Shown in pieces: positions 12,512-24,768 of a stretch of 64,000 nt of DNA. The notes below the pieces were generated by a model that saw only the letters and a program-made list of their open reading frames with translations, searched no databases and was not told the DNA's origin. A program made the translations under genes and the position numbers. Position 1 is the first letter of the stretch, and every line of letters begins with the position of its first letter. This DNA is from Sipunculus nudus (taxonomy: Eukaryota; Annelida; Sipuncula; Golfingiida; Sipunculidae), in contig CM049309.1 of NCBI GenBank assembly GCA_026874595.1, positions 72,710,426 to 72,774,425 on the forward strand, given 5' to 3'.

Positions 12512-13038
12512 TTATTAAATGGTTTCAGGTCACAATTTTCATGTATTACACAGTGCAATATGTACTTATCAGATGTAGTTTATGCTCATTTGATAATGGA
12601 AAATTTTAATTTTTTTTACATCATTTTATTTCAGTAAATAAATGTGTATTATTAAACATCAGCTAATCTTCAATTTCTTCCTTATTCTATAATTGACAGG
12701 GGTTTATACATTCCCAGTGGAGTGGTTATTTCATGCACATGTTACTGTCACATAGCTGAACTACTGATACTTGATACTTTATATTTGATCATGAGAGGCC
12801 CCTGCATCTCTGATATAGTTCATTATAGTGCTCAGTATTAGTTTGGCTAACATTTATTTAGTTTTTGATAGCACCACCATTTCCTATTAGCTTTTCAAGT
12901 GCTTATTTATATAATAAAAAAATAGAAAAAAAGTATATTTTGCATTTGCCATTTTATTAAAATTCAGCTATATAGATCTTGCATTTGCTAAAAATTAAAA
13001 AAAAAATCAGCTGAGCACCATGACCCTTGGTTCACTTG

Positions 13039-13465
13039 TTTTTTAGGTGATGTAATTTTCTTTAAATGATCCAGATGCAAAAAAACCCCAAAATTATGTA
13101 ATTGTAAAGCTATCCCCCTCACTCCCCCCCCCCCCCCCCCACACACACACACCAACAACTTAGTGATTATAGGGAATCAGCCATGGAGAGAATGACTTGG
13201 GGACCAAGGTCAAGATAAAAAAATAAAGATAAATCTATAACCTGGTACAAATATTATGCCCAAATTCTAGCTATTGAAAATCAGCCATATTGGTGACAGA
13301 AAATTGGCAAAAGGAAAAACATAGAAAAAAAAAATTTTGAAATTGATGGTCTTGCACTTGGAGGGGGAGGGACCTAAGTAGATGGACACTAAAAATTGTT
13401 TAACTTGAATATGGATATAGAAATAAACTCATCAACCCCTATAAACCTCCCCTTTCTAAAAAACC
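13039..13465. other. Unique sequence with C-run and CA microsatellite
   Basis: A C-rich run (about 13123-13140) is followed by a short CA tract to about 13153. Nothing else is recognised. Confidence 0.6.
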
Positions 13466-14250
13466 TGGTGGACTGAAGTAGTGGAATGGGCTTTAATTGC
13501 AACAGGCTCCTATGGCTAAGGAAAAAGTTAATCCTGAAGTGAATTTCATTCAAATTTTGGTCAGTCATTGCTCTTATGCTTACCTTGTTTTGGATTGGTT
13601 TTGGAGTGTCTGGCATTTGTCTGTCTGTCTGTCACTCTGTCTGTCCGTCTGTCAGGTTTTCGTGTCTGTGCCATTACTTTCCTAAATATGATCTGATTTC
13701 ATTCAAATTTTGGTCAGTGATTGATCTCATGCTTACTATGGTTGGGATTGGTTTGGAGTGTCAGGCATCTGTTTGTCTGTCTGTCTGTCACCCTGTTTGT
13801 CAGTCCTTCAGATTTTCATTTCTGTGAGATAACTTTCCTAAATATTATCTTATTTCATTCAAATTTTGGTCAGACATTGCCCTCATGCATACCTTGGTTG
13901 GGATTAGTTTTGGAGTGTCTGGCTTTTCTCTGTCTGTCTGTCACTTTGTCTGTCAGTCTGTCAGTTTTTCGTTTCCCTGCTATAACTTTCCTAAATATTA
14001 TCTAATGTCATTCAAATTTTGGTCAGTGATTGCTCTCATGCTTACCTTGGTTTGGATATGTTTTGAAGTGTCTGGCTTATGTCCGTCGTTCCATCTGTCA
14101 CTCTGTCAGGTTTTTGTTTCTGTGGGATAACTTTCCTTAATATTATCAGATTTCATGCAAATTTTGGTCAGTGATTGCTCTCATGCATACCCTGGTTTGG
14201 ATTTGTTTTGGAGTGTCTGTCTGTCACTCTGTCTGTCTGTCCTTTATCAA
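13466..14250. repeat. Tandem-repeat element (family D), five 145-156-bp units
   Basis: The word CATTCAAATTTTGGTCAG, or CATGCAAATTTTGGTCAG in the last unit, recurs at 13547, 13700, 13856, 14009 and 14154. The spacings are 153, 156, 153 and 145 bp. Each unit also has GGAGTGTCTGGC, a CTGTCTGTC block and TTTCCTAAATATTATC. The flank at 13466 shares a word with the fragment near 790. It looks like a non-autonomous element with a tandem core. The overlapping open frames (61-94 codons) are artefacts of the repeat. Confidence 0.85.
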
Positions 14251-17200
14251 GCATGAAAAACAACAAGATCCCAAAGCTGGGGACATTAATTCCACAAATT
14301 TGCTTGTTGTAAAATGTTAATGTGTTTTAAATGTTTAAACATCAATATTGAGAAGTTTAATGGTATTAACATCACTGAATAAAGTGCTTATTTTAATTGT
14401 TGCTTTTTATGGCAAAGATGTATAATAAATTAATGGATTATCTTGCTGCAAAAAACTACTTAGGTCTTGAAAACATTTTTGCAAATAAGAGTATTTAGTG
14501 AAAGTTGCAGAGGAATCATTCATATTCACACATTAGTAGAATTATTTATGCCAGTGACTCAAATGCATTATTAAATCTGTTTTATGAGCTTTGTGTGATA
14601 AAGCTAACCTGTCTCATAAGAAATTTCTTAATTGGTATCAGAAATTACCAGTGAGAATTTTATGTGAAGTTACAGACTACCAGTGAGTTTTCCTTTTAAA
14701 TATTTCTCATACCCACAACTTAGAGGAATTATTTATGTTAGTGATTTGAGAGTAGAATTATGTAAATATGTGAGCTGTGGGGGAGGCCCATCATGACAGA
14801 TTGTCCTGTCAGTGGTCGGCCATGGTTCAGATTTCTTCTAGGATCAGAGTGTGAGACTGGCTGATGATTGAATGACAGGGTAAACACTCGGAGACCAGGC
14901 TCAGACAGTGTCCCTTCATGCTCGTTCTATCTTTTTCACCTGAGAGCAAATATTTATACTTGCAACTTCAAGGGGGTTCATTGTTCATATGGATGTGTAG
15001 TCTTGGTTCATCGAGTGATTGAATGTATTAGGATTCTTCTGATCTGTGCAGCGATAGAACAGTCCTTCCCCTCCTGGTCTTGCGCTGGAACAGTCCATCA
15101 AATTGTTTTGCTGAGATGCAGATTAAAGCAGGATCATGCGGCTGTAAATCTTGAAAAAGTATTCATAAATCTTCCAGCCCGGTTACTGCTCCAGAAACAC
15201 AGAGCTGATAAGCTGAAGTTTCATGAATCAAGTATCACCATACAGTGTCATTTCACTGGTGGCAAGAGTTTCAACCATTGATGTTAATTAAGAGTCCTAC
15301 GATACATTATTTTACTTTACTTAACTTAATCACTTGTTGCTATACTTACCATAGTGACTTGTTAATGTTTGACTATAATTTGTTCCACCATGGGGTGCAT
15401 GCCCACACCCTTTTTGAGATACATGTATTTTGTACCAAATCATTGATATGAGTTATTATTGAAATTCTGCTCAGATAATTTAGTAATCATGAACAAGAAA
15501 ATAAACATCTTACCTTGAAAACAGCCTATTTTGTTATTATATATGTCAACTGAAGTGACAGGACAGGAACAGCTTGTGACATTGATTTGATTTTGGTTAC
15601 AGTTTTTATTCTAAATATTTTAAAATACATAGTGAGTCAGAAGATGCCATTACAAGATAAAAAGAGTTAAAAAAGTTGATAAATGTAATGGAGGTTAACT
15701 GGAGTGCTCATTCTATTGTCATTATCATTAATCATTTACTGTATAGAGGTAAATTATTATATATTACAAACATGCATCTTTCAGATATGAGTAGTGAAAT
15801 TAAATAAAATGGATAAAGGTGTTTTAAGCAAGTTATTGATGTAAAGTACTTTACGTTTTCATCTTATTTTTAAACACCTTCAGGTCAGATCTGTTGGTTG
15901 CCCGTCTACTGAACGAATCTGAGTTACAGGCTACTGACGTACAACTCTGAATAGATTGTGCGGTGTCGTGATTTAGCTTCCTCCAGCTTCATCGGCTGTG
16001 AACTCCTCTGCTTCAGATGTCTGGGTTGGATCTGCCCATATAACTCTGGAGGTCACTGAACTAAATGAAAGCTCATTCCATGTTAAGGTGGCAGTCTTCA
16101 GTGGGGGGAGGAGTTTGACATGAAGAGATTTGGTGGTACTATTTTATACCTATGTCATGTTATATTCATTTGATTTGTCTTGATATTACATGTTTTTGGT
16201 AATAAAATTACCAATGGTCAGCTTATTTAGTCGATGTATGTCATGAAGTTTTTGTTATCATGTTAAATAAAATATTTCAGTTTCTGCTTGTCATCATTTG
16301 TCCTTAAATTTATTTGATATTTTTAAAGATATTTTCAGTTTCTGCTAAATTTGTCCCTTTCTTTGGAAAATTAAACCAAACATGTGTTGTGTAAAAAAAG
16401 TGCAGAGTGTTATATTGATGGCAATCATCATAAGTATATCAATTCCTGGAATTATTCCTGGAATTCACTGTGCATTTGTTGACTTCTCGATTAGTCAGTT
16501 TTCTTCTGCATGCCCATGTATTATTTTGTGAAAGTGTAACATATGCACCCAGAAATACAGAACGATGTAGAAGTCTATTACAGGTTGATGTATGTAATCT
16601 CTGCTTCCATTAGTTTTTGTCTGAACTTGCAGTTTTATCTGCCTTTATGCTACCAGCTATCTGTATATATTAATTCTGAGTTTGTCAAGGTAAACAAAAC
16701 TCCATCAGAACCAATCAGGCTGTCTCCAGGATAATAAGGATGAACATAATATAAAACAGTCACGCTTGCGGAGTCAACATTTTTATAAAATATCATTTGA
16801 CATCATGCCTTGGATTTTATGTTACACCATACTCCAGTGAGCTTGATTTTGCATTTGCCCTTGAAAGCTTTCTGATGCCCTTGCTGGCAAGTACATAGCA
16901 AGTATTATATGTTCACCACATTTGTGGCACATAAAAGCCATAAACTGCCATAAACTTTGTTTTCGGGGGAAGCCTATTGGATGCTCCCAGGTTTGTTTTC
17001 AGGACCATCGACAGTGGCTGCCATATTGATTTTTTTTCACTGGGCCAAAACACGAGGTACAAGTGAGTGTCACTGCTGTTGTATAAAGTTGCCTTGGATC
17101 CTTTTTGTCCACAGCATGCAACAGTTTGCCAGGAAAAGGTAAACAGTTTTATGCTTTCTGTTTATTACAGCTCATTTCTTGTCCCCCTAGTGTATCAGCT

Positions 17201-17476
17201 GGCATTTAACCGCGGAGCTTTTCTGTCTAGAGACAGAGTGAAATTACTTGCTTGTTTTATCGGTATTATTGATTTGTTCTATAATGTTCTGGAAGTCTTT
17301 TATGATTGAATGAGGTAAAAAGTAAGAATATAGCAACAAATGTACTTGATTTATTCTTTACATTTCCATATTATAGGTTTTCTTAATTTGTTTTCACTAT
17401 TGTCAACCGTGTCATCCTACTGCAAATGAACAATTGGTACCACCGCTTTCTGGTATGAAAACATGAAACATATTTT
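14251..17476. other. Unique sequence, no gene recognised
   Basis: The longest open frame (14868-15281, 137 codons, +) matches no family I know. It begins in a less AT-rich, low-repeat block that could be conserved non-coding DNA as easily as coding. Frames at 16957-17142 and 17067-17309 are likewise unrecognised. No RNA gene is seen. Confidence 0.4.
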
Positions 17477-18870
17477 TAGCGAACCTGTGAGCTTATGCGA
17501 TGGTGTGGCGTCGTCCGTTGTCCGTCATCTGTACGTTAACCCATACTATCTTGAAAACGGCAAGAGGTAGCATCACATAATTTTATGCAAAAAATTAGTC
17601 ATCTAAAAAACTATATCGTATTTTGCTTATTTTTTGGCTAACTGCATTTTCTTAGATTTTAAAGGGAAAAAGCTAAAAAAGCTTTAAAAATCTTCTTCTC
17701 CGAAACTGTTCAGCCAAATTGTCCAATATTTCACAGAAATGATTCCTGGAATAATCTTTCTCAAGTTTGTTCGAATGGTTTAAGTTCAGTGATTTTTGGC
17801 CGAGTTACAGGAAGTTGAACTTAGTCATCTGTCCATAAAAGCATACTAAAATTACAATCTCAGAAACGGCTGGAGCCATCATCACCAAATTTAATGCCAA
17901 TGTTGTTTACATGAGACATATCTGAAATTGAGGTATTGGTGGCGCCACCTGCATCGACCTTTTTTGTACGGGGGTCATCAGTGCCTGTATCATATTGACA
18001 GCTACAAAAAACTTCTTCTCTGAAACCATATGGCCAAATAGTTTAATATTGCACAGAAATGATCCTAGGGTAGTGCTTTCTGAAATTTGTTCGAATGGTC
18101 TAAGTTTAGTGACTTTTGGCTGAGTTATGGGAAGCTGAATTTAGTCATATGCTGTAACAGCCCATTTTAGCTCAGTGGCTACAAAGATCTTCTCCTCAAA
18201 AACCACTGGGCCAAATTCTTAAATCTCACACATTAATTATCCTTAGATGTTGATAATTCAAGTTTGTTCAAATGGTTTTGGTTCAGTGATTTTTGGCTGA
18301 GTTATGGGAAGCTTAACTTAGCCATTTTGCTGTATTTTCCCATATGAGTTATAAACCTGTAATATTTTTTTTGACTGACCCTACTGAGGCCAATTTGTTT
18401 AATATTTTACAAGAATAATCCCCTGAATAATTCTTATAATAATTGACTTTTATGGTTCCAAAGAATGAATTTTGGCTGAATTATAAAGGTTCAATTGAGT
18501 CATTTTACCATATATGTTAGCTGTGTGAAGCAGATACACAGATACATCTAGATACATCTAGACTGGCACCAGTTTATCAGCATTTATTACATCATGCCTC
18601 TAGACATTCAGATTTCAGGTTATCTATGGTTAATATTGACAAGAATGTTTTTTAAAAGCTTTTAAAAAATGTAGATTTATGATTTTTGGATATTCCTCAT
18701 GCCAGGCAATGTTTACAATAGCAGCTATACAGCTCTCTGTGGGTATATAAAGATGGCTGTACATGGATTATAAATAATTGGTATCCATAGTCAAATTAAT
18801 TCAAGATTTTGCCATCAGTGAGATGTATCTGTATTACAATTTTGCATTCAATATGCATCTGTATTAATTT

Positions 18871-19406
18871 TTAGTGAACCTGTGAACTTATGCGATGGTG
18901 TGGCTGCGTTTGTCTTCTGTACATTTACCCATACTATTTTGAAAATGATTGGAGCTAGCATCATGAAATTTATTGCAAAAAATTAGCCATCTGAAAATTT
19001 TCTTAAATTTTATAGAGAAAAAGCTAAAAAACCTTTAAAAATCTTCTTCTCCGAAACACTCAAGCCAAATTGTTCAATATTTCACAGAAATAATCTTTTA
19101 TACCATCTCCCTCAATTTTGTTCAGGAAGTTGAACTAAGTCATCTGTCCAAAAAAGCATACTAAAATGACAGTCTCAGAAACAGCCAGAGCCATCATCAC
19201 CAAATTTTTTGCCAGTGTTGGTCACATGAGTCATATATGAAATTCAGGTATTGGTGGCGCCACCTGAATTGACCTATTTTTGTACGGGGGTCATTGGTCA
19301 TATGTACATTAATCCATAATTTCTCAGGAATAGCAGGAGCTACCATTCCCAGATTTTATGCAATAATCTGTCACATATCAAATTTTGTGGTATTCAGCTT
19401 ACTTTT
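18871..19406 (+). mobile_element. Second 5' end of family B inside the element
   Basis: TTAGTGAACCTGTGAACTTA and the following GCGATGGTGTGGC repeat the start at 17477 with few changes. The downstream blocks also recur in the same order, including GGTGGCGCCACCTG and TGTACGGGGGTCAT. This fits tandem duplication of the 5' half, or a 5' fragment of an independent copy lying directly upstream. Confidence 0.6.
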
Positions 19407-21136
19407 TATGCCCCCGCCACAAAGTGGCCGGGGCATATAGTTTTACCCATGTCCGTCATTCCGTCCTTCTGTCCTTCCGTCATTCCGAAATCAAACAGTT
19501 GTACAGACTTTTCTTTCGCAATGCCTGGAGATATTGGCCTGATTTTTGGTGTGTGGGCAGATATAGACCAGTTACAGATTGGGTTCGCGTTTCGTCCCGG
19601 TTGACCTATTTTTGACCGTTTTACGGCTCCTAAACTTAGAAAATTTCATGAAAAATAGAAATATTCATGACAGATACACATGTACGGACTTTTTTTCGCA
19701 ATGCCTGCAGAAATTGGCCTGATTTTTTGTGTGTGAGCAGATATAGACCAGTCACAGATCGAGTTCGCGTTTTGTCCTGGTTGACCTACTTTTGACCGTT
19801 TTACGGCTCCTGAACATAGAAAATTTCATGAAAAATATGAAATTTCATGACAAGTACACATGTACAGACTTTTTTTCGCAGTGCCTGCAGATATTGGCCT
19901 GATTTTTGGTGTGTGGACAGATATAGACCAGTTACAGATCGAGTTCGCATTTCGTCCCGGTTGACCTACTTTTGATCGTTTTACGGCTCCTAAACTTAGA
20001 TATTTTCATGAAAAATAGAAATATTCATGACAGATACACATGTATAGACTTTTTTTCGCAATGCCTGCAGATATTGGCCTGATTTTTGGTGTGTGGGCAG
20101 ATATAGACCAGTTACAGATAGAGTTCACGTTTCGTCCCGGTTGACCTACATTTGACTGTTTTACGGCTCCTAAACTTAGAAAATTTCATGAAAAATAGAA
20201 ATATTCATGACAGATACACATGTACAGACTTTTTTTTGCAATGCCTGCAGATATTGGCCTAATTTTTGGTGTGTGGGCAGATATAGACCAGTTACAGATC
20301 GAGTTCGCGTTTCGTCCTGGTTGACCTACTTTTGACCGTTTTACGGCTCCTGAACATAGAAAATTTCATGTAAAATATATATTTTCATGACAAATACACT
20401 TGTACAGACTTTTCTTCACAATACCTGCAGATATTGGCCTGATTTTTGGTGTGTGGGCAGATAATGACCAGTTACAGATCAAGTTCACGTTTTGTCCCAG
20501 TTGACCTATTTTTGACTGTTTGACGGTGTTCTAACATAGAAAATTTCATAAAAAGGTGCACATGTATGGACTTTTTTTCGCAGTGCCTGCAGATACGGGC
20601 CTGATTTTTGGTGTGTAGGCAGATAATGACCAGTTACAGATAGAGTTCTTGTTTCGTCTCAGTTGACCTACTTTTGACCATTTGACTGCTCCTGAACATA
20701 GAAAGTTTCATGAAAAATATAAATTTTCATAACAAATGCATATGTACTGACTTTTTTTCCTCCATGCCTGCAGATACCACCCTGATTTTTCTTGTGTGGG
20801 CAGATAATGACATTTACAGATCGAGTTTGCGTTTCATCCCGGTTGACCTACTTTTGATTGTTTTACGGCTCCTAAACATAGAAAATTTCATGAAAGACAG
20901 AAATTTTTATGGAAAATGTTTATGTATGGACTTTTTTTCACAATGCCTGCATATACTGGCATGATTTTTGGTGTGTTGCTTGATAATGACCCGTTACAGA
21001 TCGAGTTTGCATTTTGCCCTTGTTGACCCCATTTTTGACCATACAACACCTCCTGAACTTAAAAAATTTTCCAAATTTTACAAATGTTTCTAATTTGCCC
21101 AAGGCGGGGGCATTCGTGTCGTTCCGACACATCTAG
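19407..21136 (+). mobile_element. Pearl/CvA-like HINE (family A) with about 180-bp tandem core
   Basis: The left end ATGCCCCCGCC (19408-19418) is exactly inverted as GGCGGGGGCAT (21103-21113). The left end also folds as GCCCCCGCCAC-AAA-GTGGCCGGGGC. The right end has a perfect 6-bp hairpin GTGTCG-TTC-CGACAC (21116-21130), then AT and CTAG next to T. Between them are nine units of about 180 bp with the shared words GCCTGATTTTTGGTGTGTGG and GTTGACCTACTTTTGACC. One unit is shortened by about 15 bp. The flanks rejoin into uninterrupted family B sequence, so it inserted after family B. Structure and core match molluscan pearl-type elements. Confidence 0.85.
19500..21060 (+). repeat. Core tandem array of family A, nine units of about 180 bp
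   Basis: The anchor ATGCCTGCAGATATTGGCC and its variants recur at about 19520, 19700, 19880, 20060, 20240, 20420, 20585, 20765 and 20945. Divergence rises toward the 3' units. Satellite-like arrays of this length inside such elements are known in bivalves. Confidence 0.85.
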
Positions 21137-21903
21137 TTTGCTATCTGCATTTACTTAGAATTTATAAGGAAAAAGCTGACAATATTTTAAAAGTCGTCTT
21201 CTTGTAGAGGGTCCAGCCAAATTGTTAAATATTTTACATAAATGATCCCAGAGGCAAGCCCTCTCAAGTTTGTTCAAATGGTTTGCATTTGATGAATTTT
21301 AGTGGAGTTACACAAATTTGAACAGTCATTCAGCCAAGTAAGCATACTGACATAGTACTCTCAGAAATGACAGAAGCTAGCATTACCAGGTATTGTGCAA
21401 ATGTTGGTCACATGACTCATATTTGAAATTGCAGATTTTGTGGTGCCACCTACATTGACCTGTTTTTTAATGGGCAAAAAACCTCCTAATATTAGCCTCT
21501 TTCAGCTTAATGATGAAACTGTCAAGTTGAATTGTTCAATTTTTCAAAAGAATTATCCTAGGACATGGTTCTTTCAATCATATCAGAATATACTGAGTTT
21601 GTTGATTTTTGGTTGAGTTGTGAAAAGCTTAAGTTGGTCTTATGGCCATTATGATGTCTTTTTCAAACTGAGGACTGCAATAGTGTTCTTCTACAAAATT
21701 ATTATTTCAATTATATCTTCTGTAACATTGCACAAAAATTATTCTTAGGTGGCCTTTGTTCAAGTTTACTAGAATGATTTTTGGCAGAACTATTGGACCT
21801 TTAACAATGAAAGTACTGCATCTTTTATTATTCTAGATATTTTGATAAAAAGTTTATGAATATGTCGGCTTGAAAAAAGAAATTTTAACCAAAGTCTTTC
21901 AGT

Positions 21904-22520
21904 ATGTGTAAACAGATATACCAACAGGCCAAGATTGAATCTGTATCTTTAAATAGGTTGAGAAACTGCCAACTGTTTCAGATTTGGGAACAGATCAAGA
22001 GTTCATTCACTGCAGCCAGATATAGGTCAAGAGTTCAATCAGTGCAGCCAAGCACATGGCATGTGATCACCTCATGGGTGACATGTGAACACCTCATGGG
22101 CACCATGTGATCACTTCATGGGTGTCAAGCCCTCAGGGCAGGGCCCCTGCATGAGCTTATGCAATGGTGTGGCTACTATTTCAGAATTGGCAACAGGCTA
22201 GAGGTCTGTCTGGATCTATTTATAGCTTTGGCAGACTGCCAACTGTATCAGATTAGGCAACAGGTCAAGAGTTCACTCAGTGCAGCCAGGTATGGGTCAG
22301 GAGTTTACTCAGTGCAGTAGCTGCATTCTGTTTATAGCTTTGGCAGACTTCCAACTGTGTCAGATTATGCAACAGGTCAAGAGTTCACTCGGTGCAGCCA
22401 GGTACAGGTCAAAAGTTCACTCAGTCTAGCCAGGTGCAGGTCATGAGTTCACTCAGTGCAGTTGTCTGAGCAAGCAATTTGTCACAGTTCACTCGGGGCA
22501 ACAGCCTTTCTCACCTAAGC
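21904..22520. repeat. Degenerate short tandem repeats in the 3' part of family B
   Basis: Words such as CAGGTCAAGAGTTCACTCAG and TGCAGCCAGGTA recur six or more times between 21990 and 22470. A separate 26-bp unit (CATGTGATCACCTCATGGG) occurs three times at about 22058-22125. The two repeat types abut. Confidence 0.7.
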
Positions 22521-22933
22521 CTGGTCAGCCCCATGCATCAGACTCAAGGTAAGTTTGATGTATTGGCTTAATATTTTGACCTGTCTATGTGTCTTTGATG
22601 GCTTTCTCGCTCACAAGACAGGTGTCACCACCTACCATGACTTTTGCACACGTTTTTCTCAGGAGGGATTTGATATATCAGTCTGAAATTGGGCGTATGT
22701 ATATATCTCTGATAGCTTCGTTGTATACAAGACTGGTGGTGCCAGCTACAATCTTTTTAGTGTTGTGTGCACCTATGCCAGAATTTCAGCAGTGATGTTT
22801 GTGCAATTGTTTCTTATTCAAAATGTTTAGTACTTGCATAGTTCATATACATGAAAAGTAATGGTCTAGCATTGAAGCATTATACCTGGTGTATTTCCCA
22901 ATGCACAGGTTCGCATTAGGCCTGTAGGCCTTG

Positions 22934-23609
22934 TTTATATGAAAAAAAATAATGAAATCATGAAAAGAAATAGCAAATGATGAAGAAATACCCATTTGTA
23001 TAGTTTGTTTATTCATCAGAGAATGCTAAATAGGCCTTTTTACAGGTTTCTATCATTTCATGAGCTTAGCTGACTTGGTCCTGCTGAGCTCTGTGCTTCC
23101 CTATACCTTGCATTGGTTCAAGATCTTCAGTCAGTGCTCAGCAACAGTTTCATCACTGTTATATGGTGGTTCTGTAGTTGTCACCAAATTGATGAATTTC
23201 TAGTACACTTTGCAGCCCTTGTCCTGTCAGTTCATCAAATTCAATGTCTTTCCTTGCAGTCTATTCTTTTCTTCTTTAGATTTTCAAAAAGTCTGTGATG
23301 GAATATGTGCTTCTCATGCAAGGGAGCAAGGTTTCCTAAAATCAGTTTCTTATTTTGTTATACCAAGCAGTATGTGTAAATATTTTAATTTTTCTTCAAT
23401 GATGTAATAAGGGCACACTATGATCGTGGTATGTAAATTTGGTTCATATCATATGTTTAATGATTTATTAGTCCCCCACCAGTAAAGAGGGAAGACCACT
23501 AAAATGGTCAGGGACGTCCATCCATCAGAGCGTCCTTTCATCCATCAATTCCACCCCATCACTGATGGCACACTTTCCTAGTTAAAAATATGTGCCTCTA
23601 GGCCCTAGT
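22934..23609. other. Unique sequence, nothing recognised
   Basis: Short open frames at 23113-23407 have no recognisable motif. No RNA gene is seen. Confidence 0.45.
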
Positions 23610-24768
23610 TGTATTTGCCAAAACAGAGTTTTGCGGATACTATGTTTTCAGCTGGATGCTGCCACCGCGTAGGTGTCCGGAGAACTCCTCCGTAACCGCT
23701 AGGCGGAATTTTACGAAACCCGGGATTATGTTTGGGTCACATTTGAACTGCTGCGCCCTGATTTTATTTTGACCTCTGACCCTTCCTCTGTGTCCATTTG
23801 TGCGTCTGTGTTCACACATAAACCTCCATATCTCTGGACTCGTTTGACCAATCAGGAAAAAAATTTTGTACAAATGTAGCCCTTGGATAGCTTTATAACA
23901 TACACAAAAAATGGTGGTGCCACCTGCAACCATGTTTGCACAGTGTCCATCTGTTCATTTGCCTTGGGTTAAAATCGCTCATATCTCTGCATTGGTTTGA
24001 CCAATTCACCTGAAATTCGGCATGCATATACATGCTGGATAGCTTTCTTGATTTTATGACAGCTGGCGCCACCTACATTTACATTCATGCTGCAGACATC
24101 CAAGCTCATATCTTGGGAACTGTTTGACCGATTGGGCCAAAATTTTGCATATGTATAGATCTCACATGCATAGCTCTCCATCATACGCAAAACTGGTGGC
24201 GCCACCTCCTACCATTTTTGCACAGCGTCTGTCTGTTTGTCTGCCATGGGATAAAATCACTCATATCTCTGCACTGGTTTGACTTGTCTGCCTAAAATTT
24301 TGCAGGTTTATACATCTTGGAGAGCTTTTTTGATTTTATGACAGGTGGCGCCACCTACATTCACATTTAGGCTGCAGACATCCAAGCTCATATCTCGGGA
24401 ACCGTTTGGCCGATTGAGCCAAAATTTTGCATGTGTATAGATCTCACATAGCTCTTTATCATACGCATAACTGGTGGCGCCACCTGCAACCATTTTTGCA
24501 CAGGGTCCGTCTGTTTGTCTGCCGTGGGGTAAAATCACTCATCTCAGCAGTGGTTTGACTTTTTGCATTTGTATACAACTTTGATAGCTTTCTGGATTTT
24601 GTGGTAGGTGGCACAACCTACATACACATTTCGGCTGCAGATATCCATGCTAATATGCAACACACCTCACTCTATTTCCCCTTGTTACTCAATCCATGCC
24701 TCACTTCACCCGTCCCACTCTGATTTCGGCAGATACACGTAGTCGCTTGTCGACTTCCCATATTCTAG
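23610..24768 (+). mobile_element. HINE-like element, family P2, copy 2
   Basis: The left end TGTATTTGCCAAAACAGAG pairs with GTTTTGCGGATAC. The right end has the hairpin arms AGTCG...CGACT followed by CTAG (24765-24768). The palindromic motif occurs at 23914, 24062, 24195, 24344, 24473 and 24607 (exact at 24195, 24344 and 24473), with spacings 148, 133, 149, 129 and 134, matching the dimer of copy 1. The last interval is shortened by about 14 bp. Confidence 0.8.

Larger units (their letters stand above)
9749..13038 (+). mobile_element. HINE-like element, family C, copy 1 (interrupted)
   Basis: The left end starts TTAGCTCAGCTGA and forms a hairpin (AGCTCAG...CTGAGCT, about 9750-9780). The right end has the exact inverse subterminal repeat TCAGCTGAGC (about 13007-13016), then a small hairpin (TGACC...GGTTCA), then CTTG next to T. 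Copy 2 at 39572-42170 has the same two ends. The interior carries a block starting near 9865 that appears twice in copy 2. The element is split by a family P2 insertion at 11337-12511 and contains a CA microsatellite. The hairpin and subterminal inverted repeats fit non-autonomous Helentron-type (rolling-circle) elements; this class call is inference. Confidence 0.7.
17477..22933 (+). mobile_element. HINE-like element, family B (interrupted by family A)
   Basis: The left end reads TTTAGCGAACCTGTG and the right end carries the exact inverse CACAGGTTCGC (22904-22914). The right end continues with AGGCCTGTAGGCCT, which can fold back on itself, then CTTG next to T (22930-22933). A second left-end-like start (TTAGTGAACCTGTGAAC) lies at 18871, so either the 5' part is duplicated or two copies abut. 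Repeated internal blocks share words such as ATCTTCTTCTCCGAAAC and GGTGGCGCCACCTG (17938, 19253). A pearl-like element is inserted at 19407-21136. The 3' part (about 21.9-22.5 kb) holds degenerate short repeats. Class assignment is inference from end structure. Confidence 0.65.

Noticed and set aside
13466-14250. CRISPR-like regular array
   Set aside because: The units are 145-156 bp, diverged along their whole length, without constant short repeats and unique spacers; it is a eukaryotic tandem-repeat element.
14868-15281. 137-codon frame as a confident gene
   Set aside because: No recognisable domain, no splice context and no similarity I can name; kept only as an observation.
19385-19615. 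76-codon frame across the left end of family A, and other frames in its core
   Set aside because: They cross the family B/A insertion border or follow the 180-bp repeat; no coding signature.
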